Positions 47,379-56,976 of a DNA stretch of 64,000 nt are shown piece after piece. Origin of the DNA: Shewanella mangrovisoli (GTDB taxonomy: Bacteria; Pseudomonadota; Gammaproteobacteria; Enterobacterales; Shewanellaceae); contig NZ_CP080412.1 in assembly GCF_019457635.1 (NCBI RefSeq), positions 4,588,001-4,652,000 of the forward strand, read 5' to 3'. Positions within the stretch are counted from its first letter, which is position 1, and each line of letters starts with the position of its first letter. The translations under genes were made by a program, and so were the position numbers. The notes under the pieces were generated by a model that was not told the DNA's origin, made no database searches, and worked only from the letters and a program-made list of their open reading frames with translations.

Positions 47379-47706
47379 ATGTCAGAGTCCTTTTGTAACT
47401 CTGTAGCATTACTAAAATTGAGTCAACATACTGATGTTAAAGTGAGCTAGATACTACTTTGCTAACGAGGAATGGGGCATTTCTTTGTTAGAGACTTTGG
47501 AAGTAAGAGGTTGAATAGAAGCATTACTGCTTCTATTTTTATGGATTTGTCAGACAACACTTCAGCACCAATGTAACTCATTAATTTAATTGGTGTTGTG
47601 TTTTATTTGTAAATTACAGAACCCCATTTTATGTCAAAATATGCTTTAAATTTGTCAATCTATGGGTTCAGCGACAGCTATATAGATTTAATACTCAGCT
47701 TATAGC
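47379..47706. other. Intergenic region after the integrase
   Basis: About 330 A+T-rich bases with a terminator at 47515-47540, a hairpin CACCAAT/ATTGGTG (47566-47595), and at 47659-47675 a 17-base sequence that matches 42348-42364 at 15 positions in direct orientation. No gene seen. Confidence 0.5.
47515..47540 (+). terminator. Rho-independent terminator downstream of intI
   Basis: ATAGAAGCA (47515-47523) pairs with TGCTTCTAT (47528-47536) over a TTAC loop, followed by TTTT. Confidence 0.75.
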
Positions 47707-48465
47707 CTACTTCATTGCTGATTTTACATAAACATCGAAGCGGTTTTTCTTGGTCTCTATAGCCATGCTGGGCTTAACCCCAGCTAGATCTTCGGCATAA
47801 TCGGGGCGTTTAACCACCACACGCTTACTGGCTAGGGCCATGGCGGGGGCGAGCAAACCATCGGCGTCGAGGTCTGCACCGACTAAGGTTTGGAAGACCC
47901 GCATTTCCTTTTTAACTAAGGCCGATTTGTCGCGGTGAGGGTACATAGGGTCGAGGTAGACGACATCGACCTCTTGCTCGAGCTTAGCAAGCGCTTCGAG
48001 GCTGGAACCATGGAAAAGCTGCATACGTGCACGCATCCAGTCGCCGATTTCGGTATCTTGATAGGCGCGGCGCAGACCGTCTTCTAATAATGCAGCCACC
48101 ACAGGATGGCGCTCTACCATAGTCACAGTGCAACCTAAGCTTGCCAGCACAAAAGCATCGCGACCAAGGCCCGCAGTACCATCGACCACTTTTGGCGTAA
48201 CGCCCTGCTTTAACCCGACAGCCTTAGCTATCGACTGACCACGACCGCCACCAAACTTGCGCCTATGGGCAACCGCGCCAGTTACAAAATCCACCACTAT
48301 GCCATCGAGCTTAGGTTCATCACGCTTATGTAGCGTCAAGGTGTCTGATTCAAAACGCAATTCAAATGGCGCATCGGCATCAAACACCAGTTGCCAGCGG
48401 GCACAAATGTCCACAAGAGTTGGAAATTGCTGATTAAAAAAGACTGGAATAGGCAAAGGGATCAC
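47707..48465 (-). CDS. rsmJ: 16S rRNA (guanine1516-N2)-methyltransferase RsmJ
   Basis: A 252-residue SAM-dependent methyltransferase that modifies G1516 of 16S rRNA. The SAM loop [19 protein letters not shown] is at about 95-115, and the catalytic-region phrase [11 protein letters not shown] lies at about 170. [18 protein letters not shown] before the SAM loop is also typical of RsmJ (formerly YhiQ). It marks the return to core sequence right of the integron. Confidence 0.95.
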   Translation of the reverse strand: MIPLPIPVFFNQQFPTLVDICARWQLVFDADAPFELRFESDTLTLHKRDEPKLDGIVVDFVTGAVAHRRKFGGGRGQSIAKAVGLKQGVTPKVVDGTAGLGRDAFVLASLGCTVTMVERHPVVAALLEDGLRRAYQDTEIGDWMRARMQLFHGSSLEALAKLEQEVDVVYLDPMYPHRDKSALVKKEMRVFQTLVGADLDADGLLAPAMALASKRVVVKRPDYAEDLAGVKPSMAIETKKNRFDVYVKSAMK

Positions 48466-48721
48466 TGTTTAACGGGGAGAAATTGCGGCCATTATGCCAA
48501 AGAACCGCCTTGATGAACATGCAAGCAAATCCCCCTATTTGCGAGTTTCTGCTTATTGGTCAATTTGTCTAACTCATCCGACATAAGCTCAAACATGAAT
48601 CACATTGTAATCTACTGATTTATATAAATTATAATCTATTTGTATGACAGTTAAGCAATTTATGTTATATCTCTTATCCCCAGTCAACCTTAGCGACTTC
48701 CGTATGGAATAAGGACATTTT

Positions 48722-50986
48722 TTGCTTAACTGGCTGAAAGGTTTTTTGTTTATCAGGGAGCAAGATTTTTTAAACCCCGATAGAACCATATTAAAAACCA
48801 GTTTATTGCGGATTATTTTGCTGAGTGGCGCCATTCTGACCACCAGCATAGTGCTGCACAGCTCATTGATCGCATATGAACTCAATCTCAGCTTTATTAT
48901 TGGCATTACGGTCAGTTTTTTAACCGTATTATTCCTCGCGTTATGGTTCACCCGTCAATATTTACTGGCGAGCTCAATCTGCTTGCTGGCCATGGTGGTA
49001 GCGGCCTGCTTGGCAATGCTGTTGTTTATTCCCGATTTTACCTTGTCGCAGGCGGGCATTACCTTCCTGTATACGCTGCCACTGATGGCGCTTTTCCTGT
49101 TTGGTAGAAAAGTCGCCTTCTGGATGATGTGCTTCAATACGCTGCCTTTTTTATTGCTGCTGCGTAACCAAAATCTCCCGCCTATTGTCGATGTGGATAT
49201 TAGCCTGCCCGCGACCCATGCTTATCTCAATGGGCTGTTGTTTATGTTTTTTAATATCTGCATCCCATTGTCAGCCATGCGGTTGTTAAAAACCCAAAAA
49301 GTCCATGCGAAGCAAATGATCCAGCATCAGCACGCATTACAGCGCTCTTTGGATCAATATGCTGAAATCTTTGACAACAATGGCACCGCCTCCTTCTTCT
49401 GTAATGAAGATGGAGTGATCCTCAACTTGAATAATGCGGCGAAACAAATCGCGGCGGACGTCACGCTCAATCGCACTCGCCTGTGTGACATTTTTGCAGT
49501 GGACCAAGATACCAACATAAATTTGCTGGCCGCCTCATTTCAAACCCGTCTAAAAAATAATGACAGCAGCCGATACCTCCTGCAAAAAGCGTCATTAGAG
49601 CACCACGATACACTGCTATTCCATTGCCACGATATCACGGCACAAGCCAACCATGAGCTCGAACTCAATCGGCTCAAAAAACACCATATCAGCACCCATT
49701 TTTATGATTTGGTCACGGGCTTACCCAACGAGAACCATTGGTACAATCCGGCCCCCAGTGCAATTCATCAAGAAATGACTGTGGCCTTGATTAAGATTGA
49801 TAACCTGAGCCAAATCAATGCCGCCTTTGGCATCAGTGTGGGAGACGCTATCCTCAAAACCTTTGCATTAGAGCTTAAAGAACGCTTCGGCCATCAGGCC
49901 AAAATTTACCGCTTTAGGGGGGCATCCTTCGCCCTGGAACTCACTGAACAGCCACTCATCTCGCCAGAGACACTCGCACCACAGTTGCGTCTACGCATCC
50001 CCACAAGTTTAAAACTAAAGCAAGAACAACAAATTGAATACCATTTAGAGTGTCGCGTTGGTTGTAGTTCGGGTAATAAATCCGCTCCACAACAAGCCGC
50101 AGAGCAATGCTTGATTGCCATTAAACAAACCACCCAAGCTAACCCAGTTATGGTGTATTACGTTGGTTTAATTAACAATTTACTTGAAGCCTCCTCGCAA
50201 GAAAGCAAAATCCGCGACGCACTAAAACACAACCGACTGGAAATGTGGCTGCAACCCAAAGTGTTAGCCGATGGCCATATTGTCAGCTTCGAAGCACTCG
50301 CCAGAATGTTCGACAAAGACGACAGCATGATTATGCCAAGCACCTTTATCCCCATCATAGAGTCATCGCAGTTGCAGGCAATTTTCGCCATTAAAGTGTT
50401 TAGGCAATTACTCCAATTGATCCGTGCTTGGCCAAAAAATGTGCCTATGACTAAGATTGCCTTCAACCTATCGGGACAAGATATTCTGTCGGATCGCTTC
50501 TTCAAGGTGCTGATCCAGACGTACATTAACCATCCCGAACTCATTCCAATTTTAGAAATTGAAATCACCGAAACCTCAGTGTTTTCTACGCACAAAGAAA
50601 CCGGCAGGCGCTTAAATACACTCGCGAGAATGGGCGTTTCCATTGCTATCGATGATTTTGGGACTGGCCACGCATCCTTGAGCCAGCTGATCGATATCAG
50701 TGCCGACACCATAAAAATTGATCGCTACTTTGTCAGCCAGCTCGGCATTAGCGAGCGCCATACGCAAATAGTCAACGCGGCGATTCTGTTGGCGAAGAGT
50801 CTAAAACTCAATGTAATTGCCGAGGGGATTGAAACAGAAACCCAATTGATACAACTCACGGCGCTAGGGTGTGAGCAGTTCCAAGGCTACTTATTTGGCA
50901 AACCTGCACCAGCCTCGCTGTGGCTAAAAACCTATCAAATGCAAACACCCACCCACTGGTTAGCCCAGAAAAAAACAGCTAACTGA
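48722..50986 (+). CDS. GGDEF (degenerate)-EAL protein, probable c-di-GMP phosphodiesterase
   Basis: A 754-residue membrane protein starting at TTG 48722, with AAGGA six bases upstream. About six N-terminal helices (30-190) precede a PAS-like region (215-305), a GGDEF domain (about 340-480) and an EAL domain (about 500-745). The cyclase signature is lost: the site reads RGASF at 399-403. The EAL domain is intact (EAL 524-526, ITETSVFS, DDFGTG, IKIDRYF, AEGIET), so phosphodiesterase activity is likely and the GGDEF part may only bind GTP or be structural. It stands alone between rsmJ and rlmJ. Confidence 0.9.
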   Translation: MLNWLKGFLFIREQDFLNPDRTILKTSLLRIILLSGAILTTSIVLHSSLIAYELNLSFIIGITVSFLTVLFLALWFTRQYLLASSICLLAMVVAACLAMLLFIPDFTLSQAGITFLYTLPLMALFLFGRKVAFWMMCFNTLPFLLLLRNQNLPPIVDVDISLPATHAYLNGLLFMFFNICIPLSAMRLLKTQKVHAKQMIQHQHALQRSLDQYAEIFDNNGTASFFCNEDGVILNLNNAAKQIAADVTLNRTRLCDIFAVDQDTNINLLAASFQTRLKNNDSSRYLLQKASLEHHDTLLFHCHDITAQANHELELNRLKKHHISTHFYDLVTGLPNENHWYNPAPSAIHQEMTVALIKIDNLSQINAAFGISVGDAILKTFALELKERFGHQAKIYRFRGASFALELTEQPLISPETLAPQLRLRIPTSLKLKQEQQIEYHLECRVGCSSGNKSAPQQAAEQCLIAIKQTTQANPVMVYYVGLINNLLEASSQESKIRDALKHNRLEMWLQPKVLADGHIVSFEALARMFDKDDSMIMPSTFIPIIESSQLQAIFAIKVFRQLLQLIRAWPKNVPMTKIAFNLSGQDILSDRFFKVLIQTYINHPELIPILEIEITETSVFSTHKETGRRLNTLARMGVSIAIDDFGTGHASLSQLIDISADTIKIDRYFVSQLGISERHTQIVNAAILLAKSLKLNVIAEGIETETQLIQLTALGCEQFQGYLFGKPAPASLWLKTYQMQTPTHWLAQKKTAN

Positions 50987-51078
50987 GGCATTCGTTTTAC
51001 GCTTTAGGGCATCCTAGGTATAATTGCCCACATGCGTTTGCCTCCCTTTGCATTGTTTGCAAATAACTAGGATCCTCC

Positions 51079-51924
51079 ATGTTAAGTTACCGCCACGGTT
51101 ATCACGTCGGCAATTATGCCGATGTGTTGAAACACGCTATTTTGCTGCAAACCTTGCAGTTAATGCATAAGAAAGACAAACCCTTAGTCTATATCGATAC
51201 CCATGCGGGTGCGGGTGGTTATGCGTTAACGGATGAGTTTGCCCAGAAGACAGGTGAATACCTCGAAGGCGTAGCTAAGCTTTGGAATAAAACCGATCTG
51301 CCAAAATCTCTGCAGGATTATGTGGATGCGGTGCGTCACTTTAACGAAGACAATCCAGAAGAACTCAACTTTTACCCAGGTTCTCCCGCCATTATCGATA
51401 TGGAGCTGGGGCCGAAGGATCGTATGCTGCTGCACGAATTGCACGGTACCGATCATCTGCTGCTGGATGAGTATTTCGAGCAGGATAAGCAGGTAAAAGT
51501 CATCAAGGGCGACGGCCTTAAAGGATTGATTGCTGCGGTACCGCCACTAGAGCGCCGCGCACTGGTGCTTGTCGACCCCAGCTATGAGATTAAGACTGAC
51601 TATCAAACGGTCGCCGAGACCTTAATCAAGGCGCATAAACGCTTTGCCACGGGCGTATTTATGCTCTGGTATCCCGTAGTTAACCGCGCGCAGACGGAAG
51701 AAATGCTTGCCCGCTTAGCTGGCAGCGGTATTAAGCGCCAGCTGCGTATCGAACAGGCAATCAAACCGGACTCCAATGAATTTGGCATGACAGCCGCAGG
51801 CCTATGGGTGATTAACCCACCTTGGCAACTGGATGAAATCGCGACCGACATGCTCGACTATCTTGGCAAAAACTTAGGCCAAGCGGATGGCAATGTCATC
51901 GTCAAATGGGAAGTCGGCGAATAA
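51079..51924 (+). CDS. rlmJ: 23S rRNA (adenine2030-N6)-methyltransferase RlmJ
   Basis: A 281-residue methyltransferase that modifies A2030 of 23S rRNA. It begins with the typical MLSYRHGYHVGNYADVLKH, has the SAM-site phrase YIDTHAGAGGY and the catalytic motif LVDPSYE (a DPPY-like motif of N6-methylases). Length and start match the E. coli protein (YhiR). A terminator follows. Confidence 0.96.
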   Translation: MLSYRHGYHVGNYADVLKHAILLQTLQLMHKKDKPLVYIDTHAGAGGYALTDEFAQKTGEYLEGVAKLWNKTDLPKSLQDYVDAVRHFNEDNPEELNFYPGSPAIIDMELGPKDRMLLHELHGTDHLLLDEYFEQDKQVKVIKGDGLKGLIAAVPPLERRALVLVDPSYEIKTDYQTVAETLIKAHKRFATGVFMLWYPVVNRAQTEEMLARLAGSGIKRQLRIEQAIKPDSNEFGMTAAGLWVINPPWQLDEIATDMLDYLGKNLGQADGNVIVKWEVGE

Positions 51925-51958
51925 GCAAATCCTATTGCGTCCTCATCGCATGTAGCAG

Positions 51959-51994
51959 AGCAGCGTCACCTCCTAGGTACGCTGCTTTTGTTTT
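51959..51994 (+). terminator. Rho-independent terminator of rlmJ
   Basis: AGCAGCGT (51959-51966) pairs with ACGCTGCT (51979-51986), with a further short inner pairing, and is followed by TTTGTTTTTT. Confidence 0.85.
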
Positions 51995-52099
51995 TTCAGC
52001 ATGAAATCACCTAAGCTCGGGATAAGTAGAGCCACTGAATTGGCATCTTTTCGACACTCTTTACCCCGAGTTCAGGTTAAATAGAGAGTGGCAGTGCCG

Positions 52100-52822
52100 C
52101 TAGACTTTGGCGCTGCGGTAACGTTTTAGCAGAATTTGCACCCGCTCCACATAGGCTTGGGTTTCTGGATAGGGAGGAATACCGTTATATTGGGTCACAG
52201 TGGTTGGCCCTGCATTGTAGGCCGCGCAGGCCAATGCAATATCACCATTAAACTGTTTTAGCATTTGCGCCAAATACTTACTGCCACCGAGAATATTCTC
52301 CTCCGGTAAAAAGGCATTGGTCACGCCCATCTCTTTGGCCGTTTCGGGCATCAATTGCATCAAACCCATTGCGCCAGTGCGCGACAAGGCTCTGGCATTA
52401 AAAGCCGACTCGGCATGAATCACGGCACGGATAAGTGCTGGATCTAATTGATGTTTATGGGCCGCACGGCTGATCAAACTATCGTAATTGCGGGTAAACA
52501 ACCGAATGCCATTCCAGTCAATTTTGGAATCAGGACGACAGGCAAAACAGTCATAGAGCAGGATTTGATACTCATTGGTGGTCGGCGCTTTATCGGTAAA
52601 AGCAGTGACACCATTGGCCTGTAGATATTGATAAACTTTGACTTTTTCTTGCCCAGTGTTACTCACAATACCGCTTTCAGAATAACGGGCCACAATACGG
52701 GGCTTAGGCTTGGCTTCTTCGGCAAACGCGGCCGCAACACTTCCCCAAGCCAAGCACAAACCAAGGCTAGCTATGGCTATCGACTTAAGGCAAAGTGGCG
52801 AAGAATGCGTTGCTGGCATCAA
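52100..52822 (-). CDS. Lytic transglycosylase (SLT domain)
   Basis: A 240-residue exported murein hydrolase that cleaves the MurNAc-GlcNAc bond with 1,6-anhydro product formation. A signal peptide (core about 12-33, AAAFAEE) precedes a short spacer and a C-terminal SLT domain (about 110-230). The catalytic Glu138 lies in IHAESAFN; GAMGLMQLMPETA and ACAAYNAGPT are the other SLT motifs. Its ATG overlaps the stop of the DUF3137 gene by four bases (ATGA), so it is the third gene of a LemA-DUF3137-SLT operon. Confidence 0.93.
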   Translation of the reverse strand: MMPATHSSPLCLKSIAIASLGLCLAWGSVAAAFAEEAKPKPRIVARYSESGIVSNTGQEKVKVYQYLQANGVTAFTDKAPTTNEYQILLYDCFACRPDSKIDWNGIRLFTRNYDSLISRAAHKHQLDPALIRAVIHAESAFNARALSRTGAMGLMQLMPETAKEMGVTNAFLPEENILGGSKYLAQMLKQFNGDIALACAAYNAGPTTVTQYNGIPPYPETQAYVERVQILLKRYRSAKV

Positions 52823-53847
52823 AGTCCCGTATGTTCGTTGAGTTTAAGTACTTCAATAATAGCAAAGAGTTGCTTCATCTCACGGTTTAACTGGCTAAAT
52901 TCCGCCGAAAAATGCGCACTGTCAAAGATAGATCGCATTTGGAAACGACTGCGGCGATTAGGCAAAAACAAGATCAAACGGTTGCGAAAGAAGGCGCATT
53001 GAATCTCCCCATCGAAGGACTTTGCCAATTGCTGCAAGCGCTCCATAAAGGCGGTATTGAGCAAATAGCGCGACTCGATTTGATCCGTTGAAAACACATC
53101 GAACTCTTTTTCGAACAGGGGATCTTCAAGCTTCACCCTTTGCAGCCCTGAGTGGCTGTCGGATAAAAAATTTGCCAGTCCGCCGCGATCCTTTAATACC
53201 ACGGTATGACCAATAAATTGCTTATGGCTACTCAGCTCAACCACAGTGCCGCGAAAGCGAGTCTCGGTGCGAGTCACGGTTCGGCGTTTATTGCCGTCCC
53301 ACTCCTCCACTCGCACGTCTTTGGTCAGGGTTAACTCATTGACGACTAACTCAATGCCCTTGTATTGACCTTGAATATAATCACCAAAGCTCGCCTTATC
53401 GTAATTGGGTAGCACCTTAGCCGCAGTGAGGCGATTCATGTCGAGGCGCATCTCACGGTTGTAGATAAAATCCTCACCAAAGTACTTAAACATGATGGGA
53501 TAAATTTCTTGCTGCACTTGCCGCTTAAACTGCCGAGTCGGTGTAAAACTCCAAAACCCTAATCCCAATAGCGCGACTAACGGCAGTGGAAACAGCATGA
53601 GTCCACGGCTATGCCCCAATAGCGCTAACAGCACAAGACCTGCGACAATCGCCAAACTAAGATACAAGCGTTTACGTGTCGCCTTAAGGCTGTTGACGCG
53701 CTTGGTTTCATAGCGGGCGGCCAGCGGCGCCAGCTGGGTATCGTAGTACTCCTGCAGCGACTCGCTATCCGAAGCGTCCGCCGACAATCTTGCCGCCTGC
53801 CGCTGAGCCTTGATAGGACTGCCGAAGATAAAGGTGATTATATTCAT
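52819..53847 (-). CDS. DUF3137 family membrane protein
   Basis: A 342-residue protein of unknown function. After a soluble N-terminal stretch with coiled-coil character (about 20-60) come two adjacent hydrophobic helices (about 65-105), then the DUF3137 domain (about 120-335), which carries a long beta-rich section with EWDGNKRRTVTRTETRFRGTVVEL. DUF3137 genes are regularly found beside lemA. Here it follows lemA by about 50 bases and overlaps the transglycosylase gene by four. The phrase order matches the family; the role is unknown. Confidence 0.88.
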   Translation of the reverse strand: MNIITFIFGSPIKAQRQAARLSADASDSESLQEYYDTQLAPLAARYETKRVNSLKATRKRLYLSLAIVAGLVLLALLGHSRGLMLFPLPLVALLGLGFWSFTPTRQFKRQVQQEIYPIMFKYFGEDFIYNREMRLDMNRLTAAKVLPNYDKASFGDYIQGQYKGIELVVNELTLTKDVRVEEWDGNKRRTVTRTETRFRGTVVELSSHKQFIGHTVVLKDRGGLANFLSDSHSGLQRVKLEDPLFEKEFDVFSTDQIESRYLLNTAFMERLQQLAKSFDGEIQCAFFRNRLILFLPNRRSRFQMRSIFDSAHFSAEFSQLNREMKQLFAIIEVLKLNEHTGL

Positions 53848-53897
53848 TCAGTTAATATGTTTGCGGAGCCTATATTGGCCCCGCAAATATCGAAGGA

Positions 53898-54464
53898 TTA
53901 CAGATAATCCGCCGCGTCAATGGGCGCTTTAGAGGCTTCATTCACCTCGTAGAATGGCATCACCTTAATGTTTGCCATCGACGCAATAATCGACCCAGGG
54001 AAAATCTCAACGGCGGTATTTAGCTCAGACACCGCCGAATTATAGAAACGGCGGGCAGCAGAGATATGGGCTTCAACCTCATTATAGGTTTGCATCGCCT
54101 CGAGCATAGTGTTGTCTGACTTCAGCTCGGGATAGCTTTCAACGCTCACCATCAAGGCACCCATTTTATCGTTAAGCTTCTCGGCTTGCGCGATATGCTC
54201 TTTCACCGCATTCGGATCTGTCTTGTTGTAATTGCGGGTTAATTGCGTACGTAGCTCAGTGATTTCAGTGAGTAATGACTTTTCATGATCCATAAATCGC
54301 TTGGCGATTTTGAGGATATTGGGCACAAGATCGGCGCGCTTGGCTAACTGCACATCGATCCCCGACAGGGCTTCGAGGGCGGTATTGCGCTTTTTGACTA
54401 GGCTGACGTACCAAAGATAGGTGACGATAAAAATCAGCGCTAATCCTAATAACAGTTTGTCCAT
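53898..54464 (-). CDS. lemA: LemA family protein
   Basis: A 188-residue protein with an N-terminal membrane helix (about 2-20) and a helical LemA domain: AKRADLVPNILKIAKRFMDHEK, KLNDKMGALMVSVESYPELKS and AARRFYNSAVSELN are family phrases. LemA proteins are small single-pass proteins of uncertain role, with the bulk expected outside the cytoplasm. It is the first gene of the LemA-DUF3137-SLT operon on the minus strand; AAGG precedes the ATG. Confidence 0.93.
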   Translation of the reverse strand: MDKLLLGLALIFIVTYLWYVSLVKKRNTALEALSGIDVQLAKRADLVPNILKIAKRFMDHEKSLLTEITELRTQLTRNYNKTDPNAVKEHIAQAEKLNDKMGALMVSVESYPELKSDNTMLEAMQTYNEVEAHISAARRFYNSAVSELNTAVEIFPGSIIASMANIKVMPFYEVNEASKAPIDAADYL

Positions 54465-54648
54465 CTTCCATCCTTAGGGTTTGTTCTTAGTCTCAACGGG
54501 TACAGCTAAACATAAATGGCTAAGAATTTCATCTAAAGCGATAGCTAACGCAATGAAATATTAGCTTTAGCGATTCTGGTCAGAGCATTAAGCAACAAAA
54601 TAACCAGCGAGATTATTCAGCTTGGATACAGAAAAACTAGGCTATAGT

Positions 54649-54717
54649 GTATATGCACAACGTTAAGAGCAACCTTTTTGCTCGTGAATACTGGACTCCT
54701 AGTGAGTCCATTTTTTT
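54649..54717 (+). ncRNA. Candidate small RNA or leader ending at an orphan terminator
   Basis: No plus-strand gene lies to the left, yet a strong terminator is present: TGGACTC (54692-54698), loop CTAGT, GAGTCCA (54704-54710), then seven T. A second hairpin GAGCAA/TTGCTC (54667-54683) stands before it. A possible promoter is TTGGAT (54622) with TATAGT (54643-54648), 15 bases apart, which is short. It could be an independent small RNA or a terminated leader of the transporter gene 214 bases downstream. The rest of 54465-54930 shows no gene. Confidence 0.45.
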
Positions 54718-54930
54718 ACCCCGCATTTCCCCCATAATCCGCCGCACAGCCGCAGTTGCAACATTTAAGTTTCAATTAAAGCTTAACCATCATACTTTTC
54801 GGCCAATTTTTTAACTTTCACCTTAGCGTTAATCAAACCACTTGGGCCAGACATAGCTCTGCCAAGTACGCCGCATCGATTCTGCTCCCGGGTAAAGAAT
54901 GCGCTAGCAAAGGTCGACAGAGGCAAGAGA

Positions 54931-56538
54931 ATGAGTTCGAAATCCAACGATATTCCCGTCAATTCACCACAGGCCGACGACATGAGTTCTCGCGGCTGGT
55001 TTGTCCGTTTTCTTAATATTGTCGAACGCTTAGGGAACTTACTCCCCCATCCTATTACCTTGTTCGCCCTGTTTTGTGTCGCTGTGATCTTAGTGTCCGG
55101 CATTGCGGGCTACTTTGGATTAACGGTCACCGATCCGCGCCCCGAAGGCGCCCACGGCCGTGGCGCCGATGGACTTATCCATGTCGTCAGCCTGATGAAT
55201 GCCGAAGGCTTGCGGATGATAGTGTCCAACTTGGTCACTAACTTCACCGGCTTTACGCCCTTAGGCACTGTGCTGGTCGCCCTGCTGGGTGTGGGTATCG
55301 CCGAGCGTTCTGGACTGTTATCCGCCGCGATGCGGGCACTCGTTATGGGCGCGTCGAAGCGATTGGTGACGTTAACTATCGTATTTGCCGGCATTATGTC
55401 GAACACCGCGGCAGAGCTTGGATATGTGGTATTAATTCCCATGGCGGCGATGATCTTCCATTCCTTAGGTCGTCATCCACTGGCGGGACTGGCCGCGGCA
55501 TTTGCCGGGGTATCGGGGGGATACAGCGCTAACCTATTGCTCGGTACTGTCGATCCGCTGTTATCGGGTATCACTGAGGCGGCGGCGCGAATGATCGATC
55601 CCGACTACAACGTCGGCCCTGAGGTTAACTGGTACTTTATGTTTGTCTCGACCTTTGTGATCACTTTCCTCGGGGCCTTTGTGACCGAGAAAATTGTCGA
55701 GCCGAAACTGGGCAAGTATCAAGGCGATGATGCCGATGAAACCGTGCATCAATCCATGGGCAATGTCACCGAGCTGGAAAAACGCGGCCTCAAGTGGGCG
55801 GGATTATCTATGCTAGTGCTAGCGGTAATCCTTGCGCTGTCAGTCGTGCCAGAGGGTGCGCCACTGCGCGATCCTAAAACCGGCCTGGTCTCGGGTTCGC
55901 CGTTCCTCAAAGGCATAGTCGCCTTTATCTTTATCTGTTTTGCTATCCCAGGTTTTGTCTACGGTAAGGTCGTTGGCAGCATTAAAAACGATAAAGACGT
56001 TATCAATGCCATGTCACACAGTATGAGCACTATGGGACTGTATATCGTACTGGTGTTCTTTGCGGCGCAATTTGTGGCCTTTTTTAACTGGAGTAATCTC
56101 GGCGCCGTGCTAGCCGTGCTGGGTGCCGATGCCCTGCAATCCATTGGCTTAACTGGGCCAATCCTGTTCCTGTTTTTTATTATGCTCTGTGGCTTTATCA
56201 ACTTGATGCTGGGTAGCGCTTCGGCCCAGTGGGCCATTACCGCACCGATTTTTGTGCCCATGCTGATGTTAGTCGGCTATGCGCCCGAAACCATTCAAGC
56301 GGCCTACCGTATTGGCGACTCAGTGACTAACTTAGTCACGCCTATGATGAGTTATTTCGGGTTGATTTTAGCCGTGGCTTGCCGTTACCAGAAAAACCTT
56401 GGCATAGGCACGCTTATCGCCACTATGCTGCCGTACACCTTAGTGTTTTTCGTTGGCTGGACGGCGTTCTTCTTCCTGTGGGTGTTTGGTTTTGGTCTGC
56501 CAGTGGGGCCAGGCGCAGCCACTTACTACACGCCTTAA
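54931..56538 (+). CDS. AbgT family transporter
   Basis: A 535-residue inner-membrane transporter with about 11-13 helices. Family phrases are RFLNIVERLGNLLPHPITLF near the start, SNTAAELGYVVLIPMAAMIF, SGGYSANLLLGTVDPLL, LMLGSASAQWAITAPIFVPML and SVTNLVTPMMSYFGLIL. The AbgT family imports p-aminobenzoyl-glutamate or exports sulfonamides; other members are uncharacterised. Which substrate applies here is open, as no abgAB-type hydrolase genes are near. AGAGGCAAGAGA precedes the ATG; it ends at its own terminator. Confidence 0.92.
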   Translation: MSSKSNDIPVNSPQADDMSSRGWFVRFLNIVERLGNLLPHPITLFALFCVAVILVSGIAGYFGLTVTDPRPEGAHGRGADGLIHVVSLMNAEGLRMIVSNLVTNFTGFTPLGTVLVALLGVGIAERSGLLSAAMRALVMGASKRLVTLTIVFAGIMSNTAAELGYVVLIPMAAMIFHSLGRHPLAGLAAAFAGVSGGYSANLLLGTVDPLLSGITEAAARMIDPDYNVGPEVNWYFMFVSTFVITFLGAFVTEKIVEPKLGKYQGDDADETVHQSMGNVTELEKRGLKWAGLSMLVLAVILALSVVPEGAPLRDPKTGLVSGSPFLKGIVAFIFICFAIPGFVYGKVVGSIKNDKDVINAMSHSMSTMGLYIVLVFFAAQFVAFFNWSNLGAVLAVLGADALQSIGLTGPILFLFFIMLCGFINLMLGSASAQWAITAPIFVPMLMLVGYAPETIQAAYRIGDSVTNLVTPMMSYFGLILAVACRYQKNLGIGTLIATMLPYTLVFFVGWTAFFFLWVFGFGLPVGPGAATYYTP

Positions 56539-56561
56539 GCCGGTCTAACTCCATCTCTAAC

Positions 56562-56597
56562 AAAAAGGGCGTCGAAGCTAAGCTCGACGCCCTTTTT
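56562..56597 (+). terminator. Rho-independent terminator of the AbgT-family gene
   Basis: AAAAAGGGCGTCGA (56562-56575) pairs with TCGACGCCCTTTTT (56584-56597). It is symmetric, so it may also serve the converging small gene at 56629-56928. Confidence 0.92.
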
Positions 56598-56628
56598 GAT
56601 GTGCGAATTCATGCAGGGATTAACGGCT

Positions 56629-56928
56629 TCAGTCGTACAACCATTCCATTAAAAAACTACAGATCAGCAAGAAAACCCCCAGATTAAACACCACAGTCTG
56701 TAATTTTGCCTTAGGCGATTTATCCTCGGCCTGACTCATCACTTGGTTGAGGGGAGTAAAAAACATATTAGGGTCGAGCCCCATGCCAATAAAAAATACT
56801 GCGACGGCGAAGAGTCGAGTCAGCTCAGGAACGACCAGCTGCTCAAGATAAAACTCATAGGCGCCATAGGCGACCATGCCCACGGCGATGCAATGGCAAA
56901 CGACGGCCATGATAAGCTGCTTAGTCAT
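56629..56928 (-). CDS. Small membrane protein, unknown function
   Basis: A 99-residue protein with three hydrophobic segments (about 5-25, 38-52 and 78-97) and no recognised family. The ATG at 56928 has GAGG four bases upstream; a GTG at 56952 is in frame but weaker. Codon use is native. It is 48 bases downstream of the small membrane-protein frame at 56977-57189 on the same strand, so the two may be cotranscribed. Confidence 0.7.
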   Translation of the reverse strand: MTKQLIMAVVCHCIAVGMVAYGAYEFYLEQLVVPELTRLFAVAVFFIGMGLDPNMFFTPLNQVMSQAEDKSPKAKLQTVVFNLGVFLLICSFLMEWLYD

Positions 56929-56976
56929 AAAACCTCTCACCGATGACACCACTTTGCTCCTAAAGCCAACGCACTG

